Shown here piece after piece: positions 32,082 to 41,565 of a stretch of 43,489 nt of DNA (position 1 is the first letter of the stretch; each line of letters begins with the position of its first letter). The notes under the pieces are model-generated. The model ran no database searches. It was not told the DNA's origin and was given only the letters and a program-made list of their open reading frames with translations. The stretch is from the NCBI RefSeq assembly GCF_001999725.1, contig NZ_MDDP01000020.1, forward strand, positions 1 through 43,489. Reading direction: 5' to 3'. This stretch comes from Cellulophaga omnivescoria. GTDB taxonomy: Bacteria > Bacteroidota > Bacteroidia > Flavobacteriales > Flavobacteriaceae. Made by a program: the position numbers and the translations under genes.

Positions 32082-33403
32082 AGAATACCGTCTTTTGCGG
32101 TAAAATTTAGTTTAAGTAACTGGCTAATTACAGGAGCCACATCTTCTAGCCCCATTTTCTCTATAGTTTTACCTTTATTAATACCTGCTCCAAAAGCAAC
32201 AAAACCAGTTTCTATTTCTTTAAAATCTGGAAAAAAACCGTGTGTGCCACCTTTTCTAGGAGATAGTATGTTACCATTAGTTCTAGAAGACATAGCAATG
32301 CCAGGTATTGGAGCTAAAGCCAATACAGCATTTGGATCTGCACCAATTTTATCTAATTCTTCTCTGTTAACCACTCTAAATAATTTTTTAATATTATCAG
32401 GTAAATTATTTAGTTTGTTGCGGACTTTTTTAATAGTTTTTTTGTCTTTTTTATCCTTTACCATCAAAAAAGCAGAAGCTCCGGATGTATGAAAAGCAGC
32501 TTTCCAATTTCCTCTATCTTTTTTATCTTCCATTAAACCTTCTTCTACCAACCAAATGTTGGGGTTTAAAGCAGAATGTATATCTACAAAACCGTGGTCA
32601 CCAGTAATTATAAATGTTGTTTTATTTTCTATGCCCGCTCTTTTAGAGGCTTCCATAATTTTACCAATAGCCCTATCTACTGCTGCAATAGAAGTGTATA
32701 CTTTTTCGCCATCTCTGCCTTGCTCGTGCTGAAAATGATCTACAGCAAATAAATGAATAGAAATAAAGTTTGGCTTATATTTTTCAAGTGTATAAGCAGC
32801 CATCTCTCCAATTCTATCTTCTCTGTTTAAATAATTGCCATTAAATGTATTCTTATTTAATTTTCCTAATACTTCTTCTTCCATTTCAGCTAAAAAACCT
32901 TTAGGAGTTTCAAAATCGCGCATAGGTTTAATACTCCCGTAATCTCCTTTTAAATACCAGTATTCTGGTATGTTATAGTTTATATCTGCGCCTACAGATA
33001 CAGGCCAAAGAAAGCTAGCGCTTGTTTTGTTAGCTTCTTTAACAGCGGTCCACAGTGTTTTTGTTTTTATAAGGTTGTTTTCCCAGTACCAACGGCCAGT
33101 TTGCCCTTTATCTTCAAAAGGACTATTGTAGTAAATACCGTGTTCTTTTGGGTAAGCACCCGTAATTAATGTAGTGTGCGATGGGTATGTTACAGAAGGA
33201 AAAATACCTCTAACTCCTTTAGCAGAAACCCCTTCTTTAACCATTTTTTTTAGGTTGGGAGCAGGCCATTTTTCTTCTAAATAAAAGTCTGGTCTAAAAC
33301 CATCTACAGAAATTAAGATTACATGTTCTGTAATTTGCTTTTCTTGAGCCTCGCAAATATGAGCAGTAATTATAAGGCTTAGTATGTATATAATTTTTTT
33401 CAT
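32051..33403 (-). CDS. Ectonucleotide pyrophosphatase/phosphodiesterase, exported
   Basis: A 450-residue member of the alkaline phosphatase superfamily that hydrolyses nucleotide or other phosphodiesters in the periplasm. Signal peptide: MKKIIYILSLIITAHICEAQ. Metal and nucleophile motifs: LISVDGFRPDF, then PSVTYPSHTTLITGAYP with the Thr nucleophile, FAVDHFQHEQG, ITGDHGFVD, and KGGTHGFFPDF. The frame opens at 33445, but the ATG at 33403 gives the signal peptide at the start and is chosen. It follows the TonB receptor gene with a hairpin between, suggesting joint use of a phosphorylated substrate (inference). Confidence 0.9.
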   Translation of the reverse strand: MKKIIYILSLIITAHICEAQEKQITEHVILISVDGFRPDFYLEEKWPAPNLKKMVKEGVSAKGVRGIFPSVTYPSHTTLITGAYPKEHGIYYNSPFEDKGQTGRWYWENNLIKTKTLWTAVKEANKTSASFLWPVSVGADINYNIPEYWYLKGDYGSIKPMRDFETPKGFLAEMEEEVLGKLNKNTFNGNYLNREDRIGEMAAYTLEKYKPNFISIHLFAVDHFQHEQGRDGEKVYTSIAAVDRAIGKIMEASKRAGIENKTTFIITGDHGFVDIHSALNPNIWLVEEGLMEDKKDRGNWKAAFHTSGASAFLMVKDKKDKKTIKKVRNKLNNLPDNIKKLFRVVNREELDKIGADPNAVLALAPIPGIAMSSRTNGNILSPRKGGTHGFFPDFKEIETGFVAFGAGINKGKTIEKMGLEDVAPVISQLLKLNFTAKDGILYPGILSKVN

Positions 33404-33420
33404 ATCATTTTTTAAAATGA

Positions 33421-33450
33421 AGGGTTTGCTTCGTTTAATCAGCAAACCCT
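33421..33450 (-). terminator. Hairpin between the TonB receptor and phosphodiesterase genes
   Basis: AGGGTTTGCT (33421-33430) and AGCAAACCCT (33441-33450) form a perfect 10-bp stem with a 10-base loop. The stem extends by one A-T pair. No strong U-run follows at once on the minus strand, so it could be a partial terminator that lowers downstream expression or an mRNA-stabilising stem. Confidence 0.6.
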
Positions 33451-33477
33451 TCCACTATTAAACAAAAATTAAAATTC

Positions 33478-36400
33478 TTAATTAAAAGTATATCTAGCTC
33501 CTAATTGTAATCTCCAAGGAGTTCCGTTTATAGGTTCTGTTCCGCTAGAAGTTTGTACAGAATAATTATAGTTTTGGTTTGTTTGATCAAAACCAGTTAT
33601 TCTCATTAAATTTCTATTTCCAAAGTTGTGAGACTGTCCCCAATCTTTATTTAGCATATTGGCAAAGTTGAAAATATCCATAGATAGTTCTAATCCTTGT
33701 TTTTTGTTTTTAGTTTCAAAACGCTTTTGCAATCTTAAATCTACTACAGCAGAAAAAGGATTTTTTCCACCATTACGCTCAGCAAAACTACCATAACTAT
33801 CTTTAAGGTATTCTTTAAAACCATCTGGAGTTTCTGGGTCGTTTAATATTTGGTTATAGCTGTCTATAATAGATTGAGGAGTGCTTGGGTCATTTGGGTC
33901 AAAAATGTAAGCAACATCATTACTTAAGTTAAAGTCGCCGTTAGCACTAGTATTGCTGTTTACTTTAAAAGTGTATCTAGTACCTCCTTGGCCAATTACT
34001 TTTGCACCTAATGTAAAACCTTTCCAGGTAGGTGTAGCACCGTTTACAACCAATTTAGTATCAAAATGGTTATCTGCAAAACCATAATTTAAATCTCTAG
34101 GGTCTCCAGATACTGGTAAAAAAGTAGAGGTATTAGCAACACAACAGTTGTAAGAAGAGTTGTCTTTAGATCTGTTAAAAGTAACACTTGCGTTTACGTA
34201 ACCATCTTTACCAATTTGCGCAGATCCCTCTAATACAAAAGCAAGGTTGTCTAAAACACCATCAGAAGTCATTACCAAAGTTCTACCAACTTGGTCAGAT
34301 ATTCTAGAGTTTTTCCAGTCTGTAGATCCGTTTTCTGTAATTGTATTTGCAGGTACAAAAACCTCTCTACCTTGTTCTGTAACAAAATAAGGCTCTTTAA
34401 CTAAGTTGGCTTCTTGGTATGTGTAGTTGTTTTTGGTATGACTAAACAAAGCATTAAAACCAAGACTGTATTTGCTACTAAAAAAGTGAGTATAGCTTAA
34501 GTTAGCTTTGTATGTTGTTGGTACTTCAAAATCTTTACCCACAGCATTTATTGTAGAAAAAGGAGTAACACCAGCAGGTACACCAGGTACGGTATTAGGG
34601 TTGTTTCTATACGATGGAAAATCTGGCGTAGGAACATTGCTGCCCGTAACATCTATAGCGCCTAATAGTGTGCCACTATTTTGAATGTTGTTTACTTGTG
34701 CGTAGTAGTGAGGTTGAGCAGAAAAAACGCCTCCTCCTAATTTAAATACATCTTTATTTTCTCCTTTTAAGTTGTATGTAAGCTGAAATCTAGGCTGTAT
34801 GTTATTGTAATCATCTAACTTTTCATCTGTGCGTATACCTAGTTCTTGGTCTACTACCGGATTGTATTCTGCTGCGTCTAAAAACTTTGTTGCATCCCAA
34901 CGTACACCAGCTACTAAATTTAAATCTGGAGTAATATCAAAATCTACTTGAGCAAATAAAGATAAATCTAAAACGGTTTGTTTAACAATAGGTAAACCTT
35001 GTAAAGGTACTTCTCTAGCATATCTAGACGGAGTTAAGTTCTCAAAATCATCTAAAGAATCAAAATAAAAACGACCATTTTGCTCATTAGAAAGTAATGT
35101 CTCTAAAGAAGTAATCATATTATCTGTACCAAAGGTAAAGTTTGCATTATCAGTATTAATGTAGGTAGTATTTGTAAACTGTATTTGGTTTTCTACATTA
35201 GTTTCTGGAGAATAACGTTGCCCACCTAATTGTACACTTTTAGTACTGTTATTACCGTTTGGTAAAACGGAAGTAACTTGCACTATTGCTCTTGGTATAT
35301 TAGATGATGGCAGTTGTGAGCTAGGTGTATAAGCTCTTTCTGCGTGCTGGTACTGAAACTTAAACTCGTTAGTTACAGTAGGACTAAACATAGAGCGTAA
35401 AGAAAGCATAGTGCTATTTTCTTTAGATGCAAAATCTGAATATGTTTCTGCTAATTCTATGCTAGAGTTATCACTAACACTAAAAGGATTGTCCCATTTG
35501 TTATATAAGTTACGTAGTGTAAGTCTGTGCTTATCATTTATTTGCCAATCTAAACGAATAAAAAGGTTGTTTGCTTCCGTTTCACGATCAAACTGACCAA
35601 TTTGTTGTTGGTCACCCAAGCCATAAGAGTTTCTACCAATACTTAAGTAGCGGTCTAAATTGTCTTGTGTTATTCCTAATCTATTTTCGTCATCTGTGCT
35701 TTGTATATCTGCAATATACCTAGGTTCTCCGGCATCTTGCCTTTCGTAAACAGCAAAAAAATGAAGCTTGTCTTTAATTATAGGTCCGCCTAAGCTAACA
35801 CCATACTGAGAATTGTAAAAATCTGCAGTACGCTCTTGACCTTGAATGTTGTATTTACTTTGTAGGCCATCTGCTCTGTGGTAAAAGAAAGTGCTACCTT
35901 TAAATTCATTAGTACCAGATTTGGTTACAGCAGAAATAGATCCTCCGGCTTGCCTACCTTGTGTAACATTATAATCATTAGTAGAAACTTCAAATTCTCT
36001 AATAGCTTCTTGTGATATTGTGTATGGTCCGCTACCAATATCGCCAGCAGTTAGTTGGTTTCTAGCATTAGTACCATCAATAGTTACATTGGTAGATGTC
36101 CCTCTTTGTCCGCTTAAATTATAGCTACCGCCACCTTGCAGTGGAGATAAACTAGTTAAGCCAGTAAAGTTTCTTCCTTCTGTAGCAAGTTTTTTAATTT
36201 GCGTTGCGCCAATTTTAGTAGAGGCACCAATTTGTTCAATTCTTTTAGATAAACTGTTAGATGATACTACAACTTCATTTAATGTTGTAGAAGATTCTTG
36301 CAGTTCAAAATTAATAGTAACTGCATCACTTAAATTAAGCATAATGCCTTCTCTAACAGATTCTGAAAAACCTAGGTATTTTGCCGTAACCTTATATGGC

Positions 36401-36639
36401 CCACCTAATGGGAGTTGTTGAAATTTAAAATCGCCATTTTCATTTGTTAATGTACCAGATATAAAGCCTGTAGAAATATCTTTTATCACAATTTCTGCGC
36501 CCATAAGAGGTTCTCCAATATTATCTTTTACAGAGCCCTTAATAGTTGCATTTGTTGCTTGTGCATAGGAGTTAAGTGAGGTTCCTAGTAAAATAAATAA
36601 AGCTATTACCCGTAAGTAATTCTTGTATTTTGTTTCCAT
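33478..36639 (-). CDS. TonB-dependent outer-membrane receptor (Oar-like)
   Basis: A 1053-residue outer-membrane transporter. Signal peptide: about 1-26 (IALFILLGTSLNSYAQ). Carboxypeptidase-regulatory-like domain: about 30-115 (IKGSVKDNIGEPLMGAEIVI, LPLGGPYKVTAKYLGF). Plug domain: IGASTKIGATQIKKLATEGR and GGGSYNLSGQRGTSTNVTID. A long C-terminal barrel ends WRLQLGARYTFN with the usual aromatic final residue region. Oar-type receptors have this length and order. There is no adjacent SusD, so it is not a classical SusCD pair. The substrate is unknown; the phosphodiesterase downstream suggests a phosphorylated compound or nucleotide. A perfect -7 element precedes it. Confidence 0.93.
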   Translation of the reverse strand: METKYKNYLRVIALFILLGTSLNSYAQATNATIKGSVKDNIGEPLMGAEIVIKDISTGFISGTLTNENGDFKFQQLPLGGPYKVTAKYLGFSESVREGIMLNLSDAVTINFELQESSTTLNEVVVSSNSLSKRIEQIGASTKIGATQIKKLATEGRNFTGLTSLSPLQGGGSYNLSGQRGTSTNVTIDGTNARNQLTAGDIGSGPYTISQEAIREFEVSTNDYNVTQGRQAGGSISAVTKSGTNEFKGSTFFYHRADGLQSKYNIQGQERTADFYNSQYGVSLGGPIIKDKLHFFAVYERQDAGEPRYIADIQSTDDENRLGITQDNLDRYLSIGRNSYGLGDQQQIGQFDRETEANNLFIRLDWQINDKHRLTLRNLYNKWDNPFSVSDNSSIELAETYSDFASKENSTMLSLRSMFSPTVTNEFKFQYQHAERAYTPSSQLPSSNIPRAIVQVTSVLPNGNNSTKSVQLGGQRYSPETNVENQIQFTNTTYINTDNANFTFGTDNMITSLETLLSNEQNGRFYFDSLDDFENLTPSRYAREVPLQGLPIVKQTVLDLSLFAQVDFDITPDLNLVAGVRWDATKFLDAAEYNPVVDQELGIRTDEKLDDYNNIQPRFQLTYNLKGENKDVFKLGGGVFSAQPHYYAQVNNIQNSGTLLGAIDVTGSNVPTPDFPSYRNNPNTVPGVPAGVTPFSTINAVGKDFEVPTTYKANLSYTHFFSSKYSLGFNALFSHTKNNYTYQEANLVKEPYFVTEQGREVFVPANTITENGSTDWKNSRISDQVGRTLVMTSDGVLDNLAFVLEGSAQIGKDGYVNASVTFNRSKDNSSYNCCVANTSTFLPVSGDPRDLNYGFADNHFDTKLVVNGATPTWKGFTLGAKVIGQGGTRYTFKVNSNTSANGDFNLSNDVAYIFDPNDPSTPQSIIDSYNQILNDPETPDGFKEYLKDSYGSFAERNGGKNPFSAVVDLRLQKRFETKNKKQGLELSMDIFNFANMLNKDWGQSHNFGNRNLMRITGFDQTNQNYNYSVQTSSGTEPINGTPWRLQLGARYTFN

Positions 36640-36667
36640 TTTTTATAGTTTGTTATTTAATTGGCTG

Positions 36668-36675
36668 CAAAAGTA
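36668..36675 (-). promoter_or_regulatory. Promoter -7 element TACTTTTG of the TonB receptor gene
   Basis: A perfect TAnnTTTG on the minus strand, 28 bp before the ATG. No good -33 element at the usual spacing. Confidence 0.5.
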
Positions 36676-36767
36676 GTGGCAGCAACAAACTGAAAAATGT
36701 TAGTTTTTAACATTAAAGATAGACTTAACTTTAACTTTAAATTTTAGTAATATAGGAAGACTTTTAG

Positions 36768-37472
36768 CTAACTGATAACAGATGATTTAGAGGTTTTTTC
36801 TAAAAACTCAAAAAAACTAGCCTTGTATTTTTGTCCTATGGGTATTTTGTGATTATCTGTAATAATTTGGTTGCCAGATATACTTTTAATTACGTCTAAA
36901 TTAATGGCATATGATTTATGTGTTCTTATAAATAAGTTAGTTGGTAGTGACTCTATAAAATTTGTGAAAGTCATATTTGTAACAATGCATTCTTTTTCTA
37001 AATGTACTTTAACATAGTCTCCAGATGCTTCAATAAAAATAATATTGTAAGGGAGTACTTTATGTAATACTTTGTTAGATTTAATAATAATAAAATCATT
37101 AATTGCTATTTTGTTTTTTTTAATATCTAGCTTGTTAACGGCAGTTAAAAATCTATCAAAAGAAAAAGGTTTTAGCAAGTAATCTGTGGCATTAAGCTCA
37201 AAACCATCTATGGCATAATCAGAATAAGCTGTTGTAAAAATAACTTTAGGTGGGTTTTGTAATGATTTGTAAAAAGTTAACCCAGATATTAATGGCATAT
37301 TAATATCTAAAAATAATAAGTCTATGTTAGAGTTAATTTTTAGCTCTTCTATTGCCTGGTTTGCATTATTACATACGCTAATAAGTTCCAAAAAATTTAT
37401 ATTGTTTATATACTTTTTTAAAACTTGTTGTGAGGATGGTTCGTCATCAATAATTAAACATTTAATACTCAT
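36768..37472 (-). CDS. LytTR-family response regulator
   Basis: A 234-residue cytoplasmic regulator. The receiver domain starts IKCLIIDDEPSSQQVLKKYI and carries the phosphorylated Asp in DLLFLDINMPLISG and the conserved Lys in LLKPFSFDRF. The C-terminal LytTR DNA-binding domain includes YVKVHLEKECIVTNMTF, FIRTHKSYAINLDVIKSI and the IPIGQKYK end. Its first 11 bp overlap the 3' end of the kinase gene, so the two are translationally coupled. Targets are unknown; the TonB receptor downstream is a candidate. Confidence 0.93.
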   Translation of the reverse strand: MSIKCLIIDDEPSSQQVLKKYINNINFLELISVCNNANQAIEELKINSNIDLLFLDINMPLISGLTFYKSLQNPPKVIFTTAYSDYAIDGFELNATDYLLKPFSFDRFLTAVNKLDIKKNKIAINDFIIIKSNKVLHKVLPYNIIFIEASGDYVKVHLEKECIVTNMTFTNFIESLPTNLFIRTHKSYAINLDVIKSISGNQIITDNHKIPIGQKYKASFFEFLEKTSKSSVIS

Positions 37473-38538
37473 TAGTTTCTGGTTTAGAAGTAGTTAGTGA
37501 TAAGCTTACTTTAAAAATTTTTTCATTTTCAGTTATAATAAACTTATGTTCCTCTGGATAAATTAACTTTAAGCTGTCTTTAATGTTTTTTAAGCCAATA
37601 CCAGAATATTTGTTGGGTATAGACTCTTCTTTTGTTGATTTATTATTTTCAATGTAAAATTCAAAAACTCCTTTTTTTTGTTTAAGTTGTATGTTAATAA
37701 ATGAGTTGTTAGTGTTATTTGTAACACTGTGTTTAAAGCTATTTTCTACTAGTGGTAGTAGCAACATTGGATATAGCATAAAGTTATTATCTTCTACATT
37801 TATATGCAATTTTACATTTTTAATGTTTTGAGTTCTTAATTTATTAAAGTTTATATAGTTTTTAATTAATGTAATTTCATCTTGTAAAGAATTTTTTTTT
37901 GAACTAGAGTCATAAATAACATATCTTAAAATATCTGATAATTGTATTATGGCGTCTTGTGTTTCATCTTTTTTATCTAAAGCTAATGCGTATATAACAT
38001 TTAAAGAATTAAATAAAAAATGTGGATTAATTTGAGATCTTAATGAAGTAAGTTGCATTTGTATATGATTATTTTTCATTAACAAACGTTTATTTAGTTG
38101 CTTATTAAAGTAAAACCAATCTTCAGATAGTTTTAGTGATGTTGTGGTTGCTAATATGATAAAGAAAATACTGGTAACGCCTATTTTAGTATCATAAGAA
38201 ATAAAAAAATAAGAGGGAAAAAAGTAATCTAATATAGACTCTAAAAAAAGAGTGTTAAGTTTTGCAAACAAAAATATAATTAGTGCAAAAAGTAAAAAGA
38301 AATAGAGATACTTTTCTTTTTTTAAGAAAAAAGGAATTAACAGGTATAAGTTTATTAAGCTAGGAATAGCTACCGACACTAGAAAACCAAAGCTGTAAAT
38401 AAAATCTATTTTTATAGGCAAATTTCCTTTACTGAAAATAAAAATCAATATACTATAGCACAATACCCAAACCACTATATTAAATAACAATGGGTTATGA
38501 TTCTTTATACGTATAAAATTGGTGCTATAAATACTCAT
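37462..38538 (-). CDS. LytS-like sensor histidine kinase
   Basis: A 358-residue membrane kinase. Four hydrophobic helices cover about 18-150 (PLLFNIVVWVLCYSILIF, FFLLFALIIFLFAKL). The His_kinase (PF06580) signature with the phosphoacceptor is SQINPHFLFNSLNVIYAL, and the ATPase part has LLLPLVENSFKHSV and YSGIGLKNIKDSL. It lacks a known extracytoplasmic ligand domain. It sits between a lipoprotein gene (1-bp overlap of stop and start) and the response regulator (11-bp overlap): a three-gene operon. Confidence 0.92.
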   Translation of the reverse strand: MSIYSTNFIRIKNHNPLLFNIVVWVLCYSILIFIFSKGNLPIKIDFIYSFGFLVSVAIPSLINLYLLIPFFLKKEKYLYFFLLFALIIFLFAKLNTLFLESILDYFFPSYFFISYDTKIGVTSIFFIILATTTSLKLSEDWFYFNKQLNKRLLMKNNHIQMQLTSLRSQINPHFLFNSLNVIYALALDKKDETQDAIIQLSDILRYVIYDSSSKKNSLQDEITLIKNYINFNKLRTQNIKNVKLHINVEDNNFMLYPMLLLPLVENSFKHSVTNNTNNSFINIQLKQKKGVFEFYIENNKSTKEESIPNKYSGIGLKNIKDSLKLIYPEEHKFIITENEKIFKVSLSLTTSKPETNEY

Positions 38539-39176
38539 TATTCTTTTTTAAGAACACACTCATTACTAGTTTTCCACTTGTCTTTGATATCTGATTCCGA
38601 ATATTTTTTCAAAAATTTAAACAATTGGTCAGATGATCCTGTTAAAATAAGGTTTTCTTGAATACCAATTTTTTCATGCTTAAGGTGTAATTGTTCTTTT
38701 TCTAAAAGATCTGTTATTACATCTTCATCTATCCATTTTATATTAATATTTCCATTTTTCTGTATGTCAACTTTTGCTACAGTATGGGTTTCAATTACGG
38801 AAAGTTTTGCAAGACTATTTAATTTTTCATTGTTATATTCAAGTAGATTAAAGTCAATAAAAAGCTCCTTATTAATTTTAAAAGTTATTCCAATAAATGA
38901 TGCTTCTTTATTATTTTCAGTATACTTAATAAAATATCCATTTTTGTATTTATTATATATTTTTAAGTCTTCCTGTGATTTAGGTTCTTTATCTTTTTCA
39001 AATTCCGACTTTAATGCTATGATTTCCCATTTCCCATTCTTAGTGTCGTTCCATATTCCAATAAAAGATTTTTCAAAAGTAACAGCTTCAGAAATATAAA
39101 AAGGATGTATAGATTTTATAATACAAGAATTGAATAAAACCAATGATAAAATAATTAAAAATTTTTTACTTTGCAT
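38538..39176 (-). CDS. Lipoprotein in the LytS/LytTR operon, hypothetical
   Basis: A 212-residue protein starting MQSKKFLIILSLVLFNSC, with a lipoprotein-like Cys at about 18. The frame opens at 39263, but the extra 29 codons are unlikely and the signal sequence fits only the later ATG. The mature part begins IHPFYISEAVTFEKSFIGIW, followed by WEIIALKSEFEKD and several short beta strands, a lipocalin-like pattern. Function unknown. Its stop overlaps the start of the kinase gene, so it may be the envelope-side input for the kinase (inference). Confidence 0.65.
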   Translation of the reverse strand: MQSKKFLIILSLVLFNSCIIKSIHPFYISEAVTFEKSFIGIWNDTKNGKWEIIALKSEFEKDKEPKSQEDLKIYNKYKNGYFIKYTENNKEASFIGITFKINKELFIDFNLLEYNNEKLNSLAKLSVIETHTVAKVDIQKNGNINIKWIDEDVITDLLEKEQLHLKHEKIGIQENLILTGSSDQLFKFLKKYSESDIKDKWKTSNECVLKKE

Positions 39177-39328
39177 AATAGTTGTTTTGGATTTTATGCT
39201 AAATAAAAAGAAGATACAATTAATAACAACTCGTTTCGATAAACAAGACTTAACTAATGCCAAACAAATTAAATAACAGAACTTTTACTAAACTTACATA
39301 CCTTTAAAATATATAACTAATTAAAATT

Positions 39329-39892
39329 ATGGAAAAACACAGATGCGGTTGGTGTGTGGGAGATGATTTGTATGAGGCATATCATGATGAAGAGTGGGGG
39401 ACTCCTGTAAAGGATGATAATTTGTTATTTGAGTTTTTAATTTTAGAAACTTTTCAGGCTGGGTTAAGTTGGATAACAATTTTACGTAAGCGTGAAAATT
39501 TTAAAAAAGCCTTTGATAATTTTGATTATAAAAAAATTGCAAATTACAAACAAGGTAAAATAGATGCTTTGCTACAAGATGCAGGTATTATTAGAAATAA
39601 GCTAAAAGTGAACTCTGCTATAACCAACGCAGTTGCTTATATTAAAATACAAAAAGAGTTTGGTAGTTTTAGTGCCTACATATGGAGCTTTGTAAACAAC
39701 AAGCCAATAAAAAATGCGTTAATTAATTATAAAGAAGCACCTGCAAACACGCCTTTGTCTGACGCAATTAGTAAAGACTTAAAAAAAAGAGGATTTAAAT
39801 TTGTAGGTAGTACGGTTGTTTATGCGTTTATGCAGGCAACAGGTATGGTTAATGATCATGAAATTAGTTGTTTTAGATATAATGAAGTATAG
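39329..39892 (+). CDS. tag: DNA-3-methyladenine glycosylase I
   Basis: Removes 3-methyladenine from alkylated DNA, starting base-excision repair; 187 residues, cytoplasmic. The N-terminal RCGWCVGDDLYEAYHDEEWG contains the zinc-site Cys and His. FEFLILETFQAGLSWITIL carries the conserved active-site Glu, and the C-terminal FKFVGSTVVYAFMQATGMV and NDHEISCFR supply the remaining zinc ligands. The start ATG at 39329 is the only good one. The stop is 1 bp before the start of the next gene. Confidence 0.96.
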   Translation: MEKHRCGWCVGDDLYEAYHDEEWGTPVKDDNLLFEFLILETFQAGLSWITILRKRENFKKAFDNFDYKKIANYKQGKIDALLQDAGIIRNKLKVNSAITNAVAYIKIQKEFGSFSAYIWSFVNNKPIKNALINYKEAPANTPLSDAISKDLKKRGFKFVGSTVVYAFMQATGMVNDHEISCFRYNEV

Positions 39893-39893
39893 T

Positions 39894-40484
39894 ATGTTTA
39901 AATTAAAAAAGATTGGTTTCTCTGTTGTTCTATTTTTTTTCTGTGTGATAACAATTGTAGCGCAAAATAAAATAGAAAGGGAACACAGAATTTTAAAATC
40001 TCAGTTCCCAGAAATTAGTTATACTAAAGAATTGTTGGGTAATGATGTAAAAAAAATAAAATACTATAAGGAAGTTGGTCCGCAAGAAGTTGTGTATACT
40101 ACCAAGTTTAAAAAGGTTAAGCTCCACTACCAAATGCAGTATTCTAACAATGGAGATTTACAAAATATTGGGTTTAGAATAAAGCAGGTAGATTTTCCGT
40201 TTGAAGCTTTTACAGCTATAAATAACCAATTGGTATACTCTTATGATAAATTTAAAATTATAAGAATGTATCAGCAATATCCGGTAGAATCTAGAGAGGA
40301 TGAAGCTTCTGTACTTAAAAGTGCATTTATGAATTTAATGGAGCCTAATATGCAATACAGACTTATTGTTAAGGGGAGAAAAGATGGTAAAAAAGTTCTA
40401 AAAGAATTCTGGTTTACGGCATCAGGATCTTTTGTAAAAGAAAGAAATATGCTGCCAGCTAATTTTGACAGGGTTTTATATTAA
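39894..40484 (+). CDS. Secreted protein of unknown function
   Basis: A 196-residue protein from the ATG at 39894 (MFKLKKIGFSVVLFFF...AQ), a typical signal peptide; an earlier in-frame ATG at 39882 would overlap tag. The mature part contains FPEISYTKELLGNDVKKIKY, YQMQYSNNGDLQNIGFRIKQ and ends with FWFTASGSFVKE. I recognise no family. It starts right after the tag stop, so it is probably cotranscribed. Confidence 0.6.
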   Translation: MFKLKKIGFSVVLFFFCVITIVAQNKIEREHRILKSQFPEISYTKELLGNDVKKIKYYKEVGPQEVVYTTKFKKVKLHYQMQYSNNGDLQNIGFRIKQVDFPFEAFTAINNQLVYSYDKFKIIRMYQQYPVESREDEASVLKSAFMNLMEPNMQYRLIVKGRKDGKKVLKEFWFTASGSFVKERNMLPANFDRVLY

Positions 40485-40485
40485 T

Positions 40486-41463
40486 TTACAAAACCAGTAA
40501 ATTACAACCTCTAATATCAGAATTGTCAAACCTGCCAATAATTTCAAAGCTTTGGTTTGGGTGTACTTTACCTAGGTCTTGAGTAGCAATAAAAGCACAA
40601 GAGTTTACATTGGCTAGGTCAATTACATTAATACCACCTGTTTTGCCGTTTTTTTGTAGAGTTAAGGGATCTTCAGGATCTCTAGTTAAAATTTTCATCC
40701 AAGGTGGTGTGTTAAAAATACCGTTTCCTTTAGAATAACCTTGTGATAGTAACTCGGTCATTCCGTACTCAGAATGTATTTCTGTAACACCAAACCCATT
40801 TTTTAACTCTTGGTGTAGTTCTTCCCTAATTAGTTCTTTTCTTCTACCTTTCATACCGCCAGTTTCCATAATAATGGTGTTTTTAAGGTGTAGTTTGTAT
40901 TGTTCAGCAACATCTAACAAAGCAAAAGAAACACCAATTAGAAGTACCTTTTGGCCTTTTTCCTCTAAAAATTCTAATTTTTTAACTAAGGCATCAATAT
41001 TGTTGAGGTAAAAACCACTATCTGGGTGTCCACTTTTTTTAATAAGGTCATCTGCCATATATATTAATGAAGAACCTGTGCGCTCTAAATATGATGGCAA
41101 TAGCGCTAAAACACAATATTCTTTTATATCTCCATAAAAATGTTTAAAGCCCTTAAGGTAGCTATCTATATATATTTGTACACTAGCAACATGGTGCTTA
41201 CTGGTAACTGTACCCGTTGTACCGCTACTGCTAAATGTTATTTGTGGTTTGGTATTTTTTATAAGAACCTTTTTTGTTTTAAAAAATTGAATGGGTAAAA
41301 AAGGAATATCTGTGTAATTAATTACGTTGCTACAATCTTTGTGTAGATGATTACAAAATTCCTGATAGACTAAATTATTGTTGTACTGAAATTTAAATAC
41401 TTCTAATGCAGTTGTATTAAAATCTTCTTCGGTTTTTGTAGTAAAAATAGCCTCTGTATTCAT
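40486..41463 (-). CDS. LuxE-like acyl-protein synthetase / acyltransferase
   Basis: A 325-residue cytoplasmic enzyme of the LuxE / ANL-like group. The AMP-binding signature ITFSSSGTTGTVTSKH, HPDSGFYLNN, and the acyl-CoA-ligase-like EIHSEYGMTELLSQGYSKG are visible. Related proteins activate fatty acids with ATP and transfer them to a protein Cys. Here no luxC or luxD is adjacent, so the role is not bioluminescence; polysaccharide or surface-lipid acylation is possible (inference). The frame reaches 41514 but that start lies near a terminator; ATG at 41463 (MNTEAIFTTKTEEDF) is chosen. Convergent with the preceding gene. Confidence 0.8.
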   Translation of the reverse strand: MNTEAIFTTKTEEDFNTTALEVFKFQYNNNLVYQEFCNHLHKDCSNVINYTDIPFLPIQFFKTKKVLIKNTKPQITFSSSGTTGTVTSKHHVASVQIYIDSYLKGFKHFYGDIKEYCVLALLPSYLERTGSSLIYMADDLIKKSGHPDSGFYLNNIDALVKKLEFLEEKGQKVLLIGVSFALLDVAEQYKLHLKNTIIMETGGMKGRRKELIREELHQELKNGFGVTEIHSEYGMTELLSQGYSKGNGIFNTPPWMKILTRDPEDPLTLQKNGKTGGINVIDLANVNSCAFIATQDLGKVHPNQSFEIIGRFDNSDIRGCNLLVL

Positions 41464-41517
41464 TGTAATAAATAATACTGCAAAAGTAAGCAACAACTTA
41501 GTTGTATAAAACAAAAA

Positions 41518-41538
41518 GCCCTAACATATTGTTAGGGC
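41518..41538 (-). terminator. Terminator of the first small T9SS-sorting protein gene
   Basis: GCCCTAAC (41518-41525) and GTTAGGGC (41531-41538) form a perfect 8-bp stem with a 5-base loop, followed on the minus strand by TTTTTGTTTT. It also argues for the later start of the LuxE-like gene. Confidence 0.85.
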
Positions 41539-41565
41539 CTTTATGTGGTTGTTTGGGTTTTATTT

